Assembly (NCBI RefSeq): GCF_023701695.1
Contig: NZ_JAJOZC010000001.1
Coordinates: 4,649,894 to 4,713,893 of the forward strand
Direction: 5' to 3'
Source of the DNA: Streptomyces sp. RKAG290
GTDB taxonomy: Bacteria; Actinomycetota; Actinomycetes; Streptomycetales; Streptomycetaceae
DNA length: 64,000 nucleotides
How positions within the stretch are numbered: the first letter of the stretch is position 1; every line of letters starts with the position of its first letter. The notes under the pieces were generated by a model. The model was not told where the DNA came from. It saw only the letters and a list, made by a program, of their open reading frames with translations, and did no database searches. Of this stretch, positions 17,135-24,580 are shown one piece after another. The position numbers and the translations under genes were made by a program.

Positions 17135-19951
17135 GTGTCCGAGTCATCAGACGTCGTCATGACCTTGCGAGGCGCCGAAGCGCCCCGTGACCGGCAGGCT
17201 TTACCGCGCGCTCTCGGCGCGGTGCGGATCCTGCTGCACCTGATGTTCGCGCTCACCGTGACGGGCGGCCTCGGCCTTCTCGTCTCCACCGACGGGGCAC
17301 CATTGACCCCCGGCCTGTTCCTGCTGGCCCTGTACGCCCTCGTGCCCGGACTCCTGGCGCTGGCGCTCGCCCAGCTCATGCCGAGGGGCGGCAGATGGGT
17401 CAGGATCGGGCTGATCGCCCTGCCGGCCGGACTCCTGCTCGGCTCCCTGGGCAACCTCTACGCAGGTTCCGAACGCGGCTTCAGCCAGATGCTGCTGCCG
17501 TGCGCACTGTTGTTGCTGCTCGCCGGCAGGGAAGGCCGCGCCTGGTTCGACCTCCCGCAGGACCTCCGGCCGGCCAGGCCGCGGGGGGCGGGAGGCTGGT
17601 TCTCCTCCCTCACGGTCCCTTCGCTGCCGCACCTGATCAGGTGGCGTCGCGACCGCGGTCAGACAGCTGTCGAATATCTGGGACTCATCACCGTGGTGGT
17701 GGTGCTCATCGGGGCGATCTCCGCGGGCGGCATCGGGCCCCGGATCTCCGACGGCATCCACTCGGCGCTCTGCAGCCTGACCGGCAGCTCCTGCGTCACG
17801 GTCGTGACCGGCGCGGGCGGCGAGGGTGGAGAAGGCGGCGAGGACGGGGGCGGTGACGCGGGCGGTGGTGGCGCTGCGGGCGGCGGCACCGGAGGGGCCG
17901 GTGGATCCGCCGACGGAGGCGGTAACAGCGTGGTCACCGGCGGAAGTTCGTCGGACGGCGGCTCGTCGGGCGGCAGCTCGTCCGGTGGTGACTCCACGGC
18001 CGGTCCGAGTGGCGGTTCCTCCGGGACGGGTGGCGGGACCGACGTCACCGGCGGCAGCTCCAGCGGCGGCACCTCGGCGGGCGGGACCGGTTCCACGGGA
18101 GGCAGCTCCTCGGGTGGAGACGATGACGACGATGACGACGACACGGCCGCGGTGGCCGGTGGCTCGTCCGGTTCCAGCGGCGGCGGGGGTTCATCCGCTG
18201 CCGGCGGGAGCAGCGGCGGAGGCGACAGCGCTTCGGGCGGCAACAGCACCGGCGGGAGCAGCGGTTCCGGGGGCAGTAGCTCCGGTGGCGCCGCCGGGGG
18301 TACGTCCACCGGCGGTAGCGGATCCAACGGAGCTACCGGCTCCAGCGGCGGCACCTCCACCGGTGGAAACGACGACGATGACGATGATGACGATCCGGCC
18401 GTGGTGGGCGGCGGCTCGGGCAGTTCGTCGGGCGGCAGCGGTGACTCCGGCGGGAGCAGCAGCGGCGGGGCTAGCGGCAGTTCAGGCGGCGTCGGCGGAA
18501 GCAGCGGAAGCAGTACCAGCAGCTCGGGCGGCGGTTCGTCGGGCGGCGGCAGCAGCTCAGGCGGGAGCTCCGGAGGCAGCTCCTCCGGCGGCGGCAGCAG
18601 CTCGGGCGGCGGCTCCTCCGGCGGCAGCAGCGATTCCGGTGGCAGTTCCTCCGGCGGCAGTAGCAGTGGCGGGTCGTCCGGCGGGGCGAGTGGCAGCTCG
18701 GGCGGGAGCAGCGGCGGCCTGATCTCGGGCGGCATCAGCGGCGGCCTCATCACGGGTGGCAGCTCCGGTGGGGCGAGCGGCGGGAGCAGCTCGGGCGGGA
18801 GCAGCGGTGGCAGCAGCTCCGGTGGGGCGAGCAGTTCCTCCGGCGGGAGCAGCGGCGGCAGTTCCACCGGTGGAAAGGACGACGACAAGAACGACGACGA
18901 CAAGGACGACGACCAGGACCAGGACGACCAGGACGAGGACAAGGACCCGTGCGACGTCGGGAACGCGTCGGCGGTGCAGTCGCTCTCCGAGCGGCCCATG
19001 GCCACGACGGCTTCCTACTCCCGCACGGGCACGGGCACGGGTGAGGCCACGAGCACGGTCACGACCCTTGCCACGGCCACCGGCACGCGGCGTGCGACTC
19101 CGGGCGCTTTCGTCTCCGTCGCCGCGCCCGCGGACGACGGTGAAGGGGGCATGGCCGAACTGATCGAGGCGATGTCCGCCCTCTCCCTGCCGGGCTTCGA
19201 CACCTTCCAGGCAGCCGAGGACGCGGCGCGAGCGGCGCTCGACACGGGCGCCACGACATCGTCCGCCGACGGCGGTCACGAAGGGGAATCCGGCAACCCC
19301 GACACGGAGATGACCAGCCCGGACTCCGACACGGAGATGACGGGCCCGGACGAGTGCGACTACCCGGGCGACGACGGCCCCGACCCGCGCGACATCGCCG
19401 CCAACCCCGAGGTCAACTGGGAGGGCATCCCCGACTACGCGGTCTACCGCACCACGAACGAGCCCCTCTACCGTTCGGACAACCGCGACCCGTCGGTCAT
19501 CTTTTCTGAGGGCTTCTCGCCGAAGAACACCCACAACGCGGACCTGGACAACTACGTACTGACCAACACGCCCGCGATCTACGTCTCGACGTCTACCTCG
19601 GGCAACCTGGCCTTCAGCTGGGGCGGGAAGTACGTCTACGACATCCGGACGCCGACCGGCGGGATCGACGTCAACACCACCTACGGGGACCACTCCCCGT
19701 ATCCCGACCAGGAGGAGATCGCATTCCCCGGCGGCATCGACCCGAAATACATCCGGGGAGCCTGGACGAGCGGCCCGGAGGGTTACATCCCGAACCCCAA
19801 CTACGACCCGGGCCCAGGTGTGGTCGAGGGCGACGCCACCCCGCTCAACGAGGAGGAGATGCGGGACGCGCCGCCCGACACGCCCCTGACCCGGGACGGC
19901 GACATCGACATGACGGACCCGGACGCCCCCGAGTTCATGGACATCGACTAG
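17135..19951 (+). CDS. Membrane/pilin-like protein with Gly-Ser stalk and C-terminal ADP-ribosyltransferase domain (putative polymorphic toxin)
   Basis: 938 residues in four parts. (1) Residues about 25-135: four hydrophobic helices. (2) About 172-200: DRGQTAVEYLGLI and a hydrophobic helix, the layout of Flp/TadE-type prepilins. (3) About 226-604: Gly/Ser-rich low-complexity stalk broken by Asp runs near 328-336 and 412-420, ending in an Asp/Lys block. (4) About 760-880: a domain with YRSDNRD (Arg780), YVSTSTS (Ser818-Thr819-Ser820) and DQEEIAFPGG (Gln859, Glu861), matching the R, STS and QxE elements of pertussis/pierisin/Scabin ADP-ribosyltransferases. An acidic DIDMTDPD tail ends it. GTG 17135 is the first plausible start. 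The domain order is that of a secreted or surface-delivered toxin; the target, protein or DNA, is unknown. Confidence 0.8.
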   Translation: MSESSDVVMTLRGAEAPRDRQALPRALGAVRILLHLMFALTVTGGLGLLVSTDGAPLTPGLFLLALYALVPGLLALALAQLMPRGGRWVRIGLIALPAGLLLGSLGNLYAGSERGFSQMLLPCALLLLLAGREGRAWFDLPQDLRPARPRGAGGWFSSLTVPSLPHLIRWRRDRGQTAVEYLGLITVVVVLIGAISAGGIGPRISDGIHSALCSLTGSSCVTVVTGAGGEGGEGGEDGGGDAGGGGAAGGGTGGAGGSADGGGNSVVTGGSSSDGGSSGGSSSGGDSTAGPSGGSSGTGGGTDVTGGSSSGGTSAGGTGSTGGSSSGGDDDDDDDDTAAVAGGSSGSSGGGGSSAAGGSSGGGDSASGGNSTGGSSGSGGSSSGGAAGGTSTGGSGSNGATGSSGGTSTGGNDDDDDDDDPAVVGGGSGSSSGGSGDSGGSSSGGASGSSGGVGGSSGSSTSSSGGGSSGGGSSSGGSSGGSSSGGGSSSGGGSSGGSSDSGGSSSGGSSSGGSSGGASGSSGGSSGGLISGGISGGLITGGSSGGASGGSSSGGSSGGSSSGGASSSSGGSSGGSSTGGKDDDKNDDDKDDDQDQDDQDEDKDPCDVGNASAVQSLSERPMATTASYSRTGTGTGEATSTVTTLATATGTRRATPGAFVSVAAPADDGEGGMAELIEAMSALSLPGFDTFQAAEDAARAALDTGATTSSADGGHEGESGNPDTEMTSPDSDTEMTGPDECDYPGDDGPDPRDIAANPEVNWEGIPDYAVYRTTNEPLYRSDNRDPSVIFSEGFSPKNTHNADLDNYVLTNTPAIYVSTSTSGNLAFSWGGKYVYDIRTPTGGIDVNTTYGDHSPYPDQEEIAFPGGIDPKYIRGAWTSGPEGYIPNPNYDPGPGVVEGDATPLNEEEMRDAPPDTPLTRDGDIDMTDPDAPEFMDID
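17811..18880 (+). repeat. Gly-Ser-encoding low-complexity tract
   Basis: About 1.07 kb of degenerate GGC/AGC/TCC-type codons encoding the stalk of the ADP-ribosyltransferase protein. GAC/GAT runs at about 18118-18142 and 18370-18394 divide it into similar modules, each ending in a poly-Asp block followed by an Ala/Val-Gly segment. The opposite strand therefore shows a long Pro/Leu-rich open frame that is an artefact. Confidence 0.9.
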
Positions 19952-19974
19952 CGCCCTTCATTCGGCGAACGAGA

Positions 19975-20016
19975 GGCCCCAGGTCTGCCGGGCATGAGCG
20001 TGGCAGACCTGGGGCC
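19975..20016. terminator. Strong terminator after the ADP-ribosyltransferase gene
   Basis: GGCCCCAGGTCTGCC (19975-19989) pairs perfectly over 15 bases with GGCAGACCTGGGGCC (20002-20016), loop 12. It separates the toxin-like gene from the next gene on the same strand. Confidence 0.85.
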
Positions 20017-20092
20017 CGCCCCTGGAAGCGGCGGGCCATGAACGCCGGTGGCCCTTGAACGCCTGCGATCCGGCGCATGCAAACCTGGCGTC

Positions 20093-20554
20093 ATGGATAC
20101 GTTCGAGCGCCGTCTCGACGGCGGGTGGGAGTGGTGGTCCGCCGCCGTCGAGGAGTCGCAGGAGGGACGCTGGGTCCGTGATGCCGTGGAGCGGCAGGTG
20201 ATGAGGGACATCCTGAGCGCCACCGATCCCCTGCACGGTGGACGGATGGCGCCGTTCACCGAGGACTCGGCTCGTGTGCGGGTCGGGCGGATCGCGAACT
20301 GGGCAGGGGTTCTGCGACTCGCCGCCCGGGCGGGCGGCTGGGTGCTCCAACCGGTGACCGGCCGCCGCCCGCCGCACCCGGCGGGTATGGCCGAGCTGCT
20401 GTCCGGTGTCTACGCGGTCGCCGAGCAGGGGGAGCTCTGGATGAAGCAGCTCCTGGTGGGCGAACAGCCACCGATGAACGAGCTCGCCAAGGCCGAGAGC
20501 TTTCTGACCGGGCCGGGAACCGTCGAGGACCTGGAGCTGTTCTTCTACGACTGA
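20093..20554 (+). CDS. Hypothetical protein, candidate immunity partner of the ADP-ribosyltransferase protein
   Basis: 153-residue soluble, mostly helical protein with no signal peptide; Trp-rich N-terminus (DGGWEWWSAAVEESQEGRWV) and acidic C-terminus (TVEDLELFFYD). Not a family I recognise. ATG 20093 is used because the upstream in-frame extension contains the possible promoter (TTGAAC at 20055-20060, 17 bases, then a poor -10) and there is no ribosome-binding site, consistent with a leaderless mRNA. Position immediately downstream of the toxin-like gene is the usual place for an immunity gene, but the strong terminator between them means independent expression. The immunity role is inference only. 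Confidence 0.6.
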   Translation: MDTFERRLDGGWEWWSAAVEESQEGRWVRDAVERQVMRDILSATDPLHGGRMAPFTEDSARVRVGRIANWAGVLRLAARAGGWVLQPVTGRRPPHPAGMAELLSGVYAVAEQGELWMKQLLVGEQPPMNELAKAESFLTGPGTVEDLELFFYD

Positions 20555-20620
20555 TGGTGGCCGGCGGGACGGCCCGTGGTTGCCCGGCCCGCCTCGCGAC
20601 CGGCTACGCGCGGCTCCGGG

Positions 20621-21046
20621 TCAATCGTGGTCGAACTCGATACGGACGTAGGACATCGCGCCGTCGCCCTCGTCCTCGCCCCCGTTCCCGTCCTCGTCGT
20701 CCTGCTCCTCGTCGCCTTCCCAGCCGGTCGCCGGGTCGCCGGGGCGCCGCACCCGCAACGCACGGTAGGAGTAGCCGTCCAGATCGGCCTCCTCCCAGGT
20801 GAAGTGCACGGCCTCGCCCGGTTGCAGGGTCGCGAACGCGCCCGGGTCCGTGGTGTGCACGGCCGAGAAGTGCGCCCAGACCTCGCCCGGTAGTTCGGGG
20901 GAGGCCAGCACGCCCCAGCCGGACTCGTCGTCCCACCACCGGACGGTGCCGTGAACCGGATGATTGCTGATTTCTCCCCCTGCAGAGACAGGCGCCGGTG
21001 AACGTTCTGGATGCTCATCGTCAGCATGGACTGGCGAGAGCGTCAA
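20621..21046 (-). CDS. Cold-shock-domain-like protein
   Basis: The core GTVRWWDDESGWGVLASPEL followed by EVWAHFSAV matches the beta1-beta3 region of cold-shock/OB nucleic-acid-binding domains (the usual G-V-W-F and D-F-H positions appear as RWW and WAHF). A short acidic tail (EGDEEQDDEDGNGGEDEGDG) follows, then SYVRIEFDHD. The longest frame needs a TTG start at 21046, which coincides with a TTGACG -35-like hexamer; a GGGGGAG about 75 bases inside it is better placed as a ribosome-binding site, though no ATG or GTG follows it in phase. The true start is therefore unsure. Probably a cytoplasmic RNA- or ssDNA-binding protein. Confidence 0.7.
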   Translation of the reverse strand: MTLSPVHADDEHPERSPAPVSAGGEISNHPVHGTVRWWDDESGWGVLASPELPGEVWAHFSAVHTTDPGAFATLQPGEAVHFTWEEADLDGYSYRALRVRRPGDPATGWEGDEEQDDEDGNGGEDEGDGAMSYVRIEFDHD

Positions 21047-21113
21047 TGTGCCGGTGCATCCGTCTCCGCCGGCGCCAGGTTTGTAACCCCCCGGTGCATC
21101 GGCCCCCGGCGCG

Positions 21114-22025
21114 TCAGGCCCCGTTCCTGTGGGCGCCCTCCAGCAGGGCCAGTTCGTCCTCGGACAGGCGCAGTGCGCCGGCGGCGACGTTCGCCAGGAG
21201 GTGTTCCGGGTCGCCGGTGCCGGGGATGGCCAGCACGTGGGGCCCGCGGTGCAGCGTCCACGCCAGCCGGACCTGTGCCGCGCTCGCCCCGTGCGTCCGG
21301 GCCACGGCCGTCACCTCGTCCCCGTCGGCGGCGGTACCCGCACCCGCCTCGCCCCTGGCACCGGCGATCGCGTAGAACGGCACGAACGCGATCCCCTGCT
21401 CCCCGCAGGCGCGTACGAACTCGTCCTGCTCGGGCCGCAGGCCGATGCCGTACGGGTTCTGTACGCAGACCACCGGGGCGATCGTGCGCGCCTCGGCGAG
21501 CTGCTGGGGGGTGATGTTGGAGACGCCGAGGTGGCGGATGAGTCCGGCGTCGCGCAGCTCGGCCAGTGCGCCGAAGCGCTCGGCTATCGAGTCCTTGCCG
21601 ACGATGCGCAGATTCACCACGTCGAGGTGGTCGCGGCCCAGTTGGCGCAGGTTCTCCTCGACCTGACCGCGCAGCAGGCCGGGGGTGGCGTGGGGCAGCC
21701 ACTCGCCCGACGGGTCCCGGCCGGGCCCGACCTTGGTGGTGATCACCAGATCGTCGGGGTACGGCGCCAGCGCCCGGTTGATCAGCTCGTTCGCGGAGCG
21801 CAGCGGCGAGAAGTAGAAGGCGGCGGTGTCGATGTGGTTCACGCCGAGGTCCACCGCGCGGCGCAGCACGTCGATGGCCTGGCCGCGGTCCCTGGCGACG
21901 GCGTCGGCCGAAAGCGCCGCCCCGGTCTGCGGCAGCCGCATCGCGCCGAAGCCGATCCGGTTGACCGGCAGGTCGCCGAGGGTCCAGGTGCCTGAAGCGG
22001 CAGCGGTGATCGTGTGTGAGGTCAT
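21114..22025 (-). CDS. Aldo/keto reductase
   Basis: 303 residues, one TIM-barrel domain. The catalytic Asp and Tyr are in NHIDTAAFYFSP and the Lys is in VITTKVGPG. The usual catalytic His is replaced by Asn in DVVNLRI, a pattern common in this subfamily. The NADP-binding C-terminal region has IPGTGDPEHLLANV. ATG 22025 is chosen because the reductase signature begins just after it; the frame upstream is not related. The gene is divergent from a winged-helix regulator with a small palindrome between them. Expected to be an NADPH-dependent cytoplasmic carbonyl reductase of unknown substrate. Confidence 0.9.
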   Translation of the reverse strand: MTSHTITAAASGTWTLGDLPVNRIGFGAMRLPQTGAALSADAVARDRGQAIDVLRRAVDLGVNHIDTAAFYFSPLRSANELINRALAPYPDDLVITTKVGPGRDPSGEWLPHATPGLLRGQVEENLRQLGRDHLDVVNLRIVGKDSIAERFGALAELRDAGLIRHLGVSNITPQQLAEARTIAPVVCVQNPYGIGLRPEQDEFVRACGEQGIAFVPFYAIAGARGEAGAGTAADGDEVTAVARTHGASAAQVRLAWTLHRGPHVLAIPGTGDPEHLLANVAAGALRLSEDELALLEGAHRNGA

Positions 22026-22063
22026 GCCGGAATGATCTCCGCGACGGCGGCGGGCGACCAATG

Positions 22064-22077
22064 ATTCAGGTATGAAT
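22064..22077. promoter_or_regulatory. Palindrome between aldo/keto reductase and regulator genes
   Basis: ATTCA-GGTA-TGAAT spans the start codon of the regulator gene. It is AT-rich relative to the surroundings and is placed where an autoregulatory operator would block both genes. Confidence 0.4.
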
Positions 22078-23085
22078 GAATCCAGGCAGGGGGTGCGGGT
22101 GATGGAGCTGGCGTTCTCGGCTAGTGACCTGGCGCGGATGAGGTTCGCCGTCTCGCCGATGTGGGAGGTTGGGACGAGTTTCAAGCTGCTGGCCTCCGGT
22201 GTCGCCGACCCCGTGCACCGGCGCTGGACGGAGCAGGTGCGGCCGCGGGCAACGGCCGCCGGGCTGGATCGGGGTTGGCTCGCCGAGCTGATTCCGCTCT
22301 CGGGCTACGTGCCCGACTTCCTCAACCCGGAGCCTGCCGGGCGGGCACCCACGCTCGCCGAGGAGCTGGCGGGAATCCTGGCCGCGCCGGCGGACCGGGT
22401 GCGTCAGGATCTCGACCGTCTTGAGCGTGAACAGGGCCGCCTGGGGCCGAAGTCGAGGTCGCTGTACGCCGATCCGCAGGCCCGTCTGGTGCGGGTGGCC
22501 GAGGAGGTCGAGACGTACTGGGAACTCGCGCTCGCCCCGTACTGGGCGCGGATCAGCTCGGTACTCGACGCCGACATCTTCCACCGGTCCCGGCAGGTCG
22601 CCGAGCAGGGCACCGAAGGGCTCTTCAACGACCTTCATCCGGCGGTGAGCTGGGATGACAACGCGCTGCGTCTCGCCCGTCGGGCGGGTGCTCCGTCGCG
22701 GAAGGTGGTGGGCGCGGGACTGCTGCTGATTCCCTCGGCCTTCACCGGGCCGTCCCCGCTCATCCGGGTGACGCCCCCGGAGCCTCCGCAACTGGCGTAC
22801 CCGGCGCGGGGTATCGGCGCACTGTGGGGGACCAGGCCCGTCACCCGTACCGATGCCGTCGCCGCCGTGCTGGGGCGCTCCCGCACCCGGCTGCTCACCG
22901 AGCTGGAGGCTCCGGCGTCCACGACCGAACTGGCCCGCCGTACGGGTCTGTCAGCGGCCGGTGTCTCGCAGAACCTCACCGCGCTGCGGGACGCGGGCCT
23001 GGTCAGCGCGCACCGGGCCGGCCGTTCGGTGCTCTACGCCCGCACGACGACCGCCGAATCCCTGCTCGCCGCCGCGGCCCCGTGA
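22072..23085 (+). CDS. Winged-helix regulator with N-terminal DUF5937-type domain
   Basis: 337 residues. The first 240 or so form the domain seen in ArsR-type regulators of actinomycetes (MRFAVSPMWEVGTSFKLLAS and later FHRSRQVAEQGTEGLFNDLH). The C-terminal 75 residues are a winged helix (ASTTELARRTGLSAAGVSQN and LTALRDAGLVSAHRAGRSVL). The start is ATG 22072; an internal ATG at 22102 is also possible. Divergence from the aldo/keto reductase suggests it regulates that gene and itself. No metal-binding Cys motif is visible, so the signal is probably organic. Confidence 0.82.
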   Translation: MNESRQGVRVMELAFSASDLARMRFAVSPMWEVGTSFKLLASGVADPVHRRWTEQVRPRATAAGLDRGWLAELIPLSGYVPDFLNPEPAGRAPTLAEELAGILAAPADRVRQDLDRLEREQGRLGPKSRSLYADPQARLVRVAEEVETYWELALAPYWARISSVLDADIFHRSRQVAEQGTEGLFNDLHPAVSWDDNALRLARRAGAPSRKVVGAGLLLIPSAFTGPSPLIRVTPPEPPQLAYPARGIGALWGTRPVTRTDAVAAVLGRSRTRLLTELEAPASTTELARRTGLSAAGVSQNLTALRDAGLVSAHRAGRSVLYARTTTAESLLAAAAP

Positions 23086-23122
23086 CCGCAGGGGCGGCGA
23101 TCCGGACACCGGGCCGGATCGG

Positions 23123-23620
23123 TCAGGCGGCGCGCGGCAGCGCGAGCCAGTCCTGCCAGCTGATGTCGCGCCCCAGGTACCGGGGCTGCCCGAAGGGCCA
23201 GTCGGCGGCGATCCACTGCGGCACCAGCGCGTCGAGGGCACGTTCCGCCTCGCTGTCGACGAGGTCGTCCACCACCCACCACGCGATCTCGCCGTCGGAG
23301 CCGGTGCGCTCGGGCGGATCGATGTAGACGCAGCCGAGGATCGCGGTCTCCGCCTCGTCCAGCAGCGCGTAGTTGAACGACTGGTGCGCGGCTATCTCCC
23401 GCTCGTGCCGCAGCAGGTCGACCCGGTCCTCCTCATGTGTCATCGTCTCACTGGGCCAGGCCCAGGCCGGCCCGAAGATCTCCCACAGCCGGTCCCGGGA
23501 GCCCATCACGGCGGGGTAATCGAGCGAGGTGTCCGCCTCCCGGATCGGCCGCAGGTGGAGCGCGGTGCCGGGTACGGGTACGGAGACGGGGTGGACGAAA
23601 TCGTCAGGGAGCCAACTCAT
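23123..23620 (-). CDS. GNAT-like N-acetyltransferase family protein
   Basis: 165 residues. The fold pattern is GNAT-like: N-terminal LHLRPIREADTSLDYPAVMG, central FNYALLDEAETAILGCVYID, and an IAWWVVDDL strand followed by a helix where the acetyl-CoA loop should be. However, the usual Q/R-x-x-G-x-G/A loop is not clear (LVDSEAERALDALV), so catalytic activity is uncertain. ATG 23620 is chosen from the start of homology. It is followed on the right by remnants of an SDR gene on the same strand. Confidence 0.75.
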   Translation of the reverse strand: MSWLPDDFVHPVSVPVPGTALHLRPIREADTSLDYPAVMGSRDRLWEIFGPAWAWPSETMTHEEDRVDLLRHEREIAAHQSFNYALLDEAETAILGCVYIDPPERTGSDGEIAWWVVDDLVDSEAERALDALVPQWIAADWPFGQPRYLGRDISWQDWLALPRAA

Positions 23621-23681
23621 GGGGCCGAGGCTACAAGTGACCCGGCGGACAGCCCCCGGTTCCGCATGGCGGGCGACGATC

Positions 23682-23968
23682 TCAGACGGTCGTGGGGAAC
23701 ACGAACCGCACCCCCGTGGCCCGCTCCGAGAGCTCCCACAGCCCTCGGCCGGTCGCGGCGTCGGCCGCCCCGGCGGACAGCTCCACCCGCGTGAGTCCGC
23801 CGCGCAGCTCGCCCATGCCGTCCGGCCCTCGCGCAGCTCGCCCATGCCGTCCCGTTTCATGAACTCGCCGCCCTCCACACCCGGTGCCGTGGCCGCGTAC
23901 AGCTGCGGCAGCGCGCCCCGGTCGGGGGTCTGGGCGAATCTGCCGATGCTCGACGAGAGGTGCGCCAT
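23682..23968 (-). pseudogene. 3' remnant of a short-chain dehydrogenase gene with a 29-base tandem duplication
   Basis: Read on the minus strand, the fragment begins with LSSSIGRFAQTPDRGALPQL, continues YAATAPGVEGGEFM and RDGMGELR, then shifts frame. Removing one copy of a 29-base duplication lets it continue GGLTRVELSAGAADAATGRG and LWELSERATGVRF to a stop at 23682. That is the standard C-terminus of retinol-dehydrogenase-like SDRs. The Rossmann half with TGxxxGIG is absent; the adjacent DNA is the start of a kinase gene on the plus strand. Confidence 0.7.
23801..23852. repeat. Direct duplication within the SDR remnant
   Basis: A 23-base word occupies 23801-23823 and again 23830-23852, an offset of 29 bases. 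Because 29 is not a multiple of three it shifts the SDR frame. Confidence 0.8.
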
Positions 23969-24527
23969 GGATACCGAGTCACGTGCCGAGTTGGACTCCG
24001 CCGTGGTCCTCATCACCGGGGTGATGGCCGCCGGCAAGTCCACGGTGGCCCAGCTGCTGGCCGAACGGCTGCCCCGGGCGGCTCACGTACGCGGTGACGC
24101 GTTTCGCCGGATGGTGGTCGCGGGCCGCGAGGAGCTGCTGCCGGAGGCGACCGCCGAGGCCGCCGCCCAACTGGACCTGCGGTACCGCCTGTCCGCGATG
24201 GTGGCCGACGAATACGCGCGCAGCGGCTGGACGGCGGTCGTGCAGGACATCGTCCTGGGGCCGGATCTGACCGAGTACGTCGCCAGGGTGCTCACGCGCC
24301 CGCTGTACGTCGTCGTCCTGGCACCCTCACCCGAATCGGTCCGGAGCAGGGAGGCCCGGCGGCCGAAGGACGGATACGGCATCTGGACGGTCGAGGCCCT
24401 CGACCGCGCCCTTCGCGAGGAGACGCCACGCGTGGGGCTCTGGCTGGACACGTCGCGGCAGACCCCGCAGGAGACGGTCACAGCGATCCTCGACCGGCTC
24501 CCCGAAGCTCGGGTGTCGGCCGGCTGA
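23967..24527 (+). CDS. P-loop kinase-like ATPase (AAA_33/phosphotransferase type)
   Basis: 186 residues. Walker A GVMAAGKST is near residues 18-26. RGDAFRRM places an acidic residue where small-molecule kinases of the chloramphenicol phosphotransferase and shikimate-kinase-like group bind substrate, and VQDIVLGPDL and a lid with RSREARRPKDGYG follow. ATG 23967 is preferred; the longer frame upstream overlaps the SDR remnant. Most likely phosphorylates a small molecule; zeta-toxin-like activity is an alternative given the same fold. No partner antitoxin is adjacent. Confidence 0.82.
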   Translation: MDTESRAELDSAVVLITGVMAAGKSTVAQLLAERLPRAAHVRGDAFRRMVVAGREELLPEATAEAAAQLDLRYRLSAMVADEYARSGWTAVVQDIVLGPDLTEYVARVLTRPLYVVVLAPSPESVRSREARRPKDGYGIWTVEALDRALREETPRVGLWLDTSRQTPQETVTAILDRLPEARVSAG

Positions 24528-24580
24528 GCTGCGGGAAGCCGGCCGGTCCGCCCGCAAGGCAGGGGCCGGCACGCGTCCCG

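Noticed and set aside
17659..19005. 448-residue Pro/Leu/Glu-rich open frame on the minus strand
   Set aside because: It is the complement of the Gly-Ser codons of the stalk; GC-rich low complexity keeps stop codons away. No start signal or domain.
21114..21200. Frameshift in the aldo/keto reductase
   Set aside because: The gene reads through to a normal family C-terminus; the loss of the catalytic His is a subfamily trait.
23967..24527. Zeta-type toxin of a toxin-antitoxin pair
   Set aside because: P-loop kinase fold fits, but no epsilon-like antitoxin gene is adjacent and the lid resembles small-molecule phosphotransferases.
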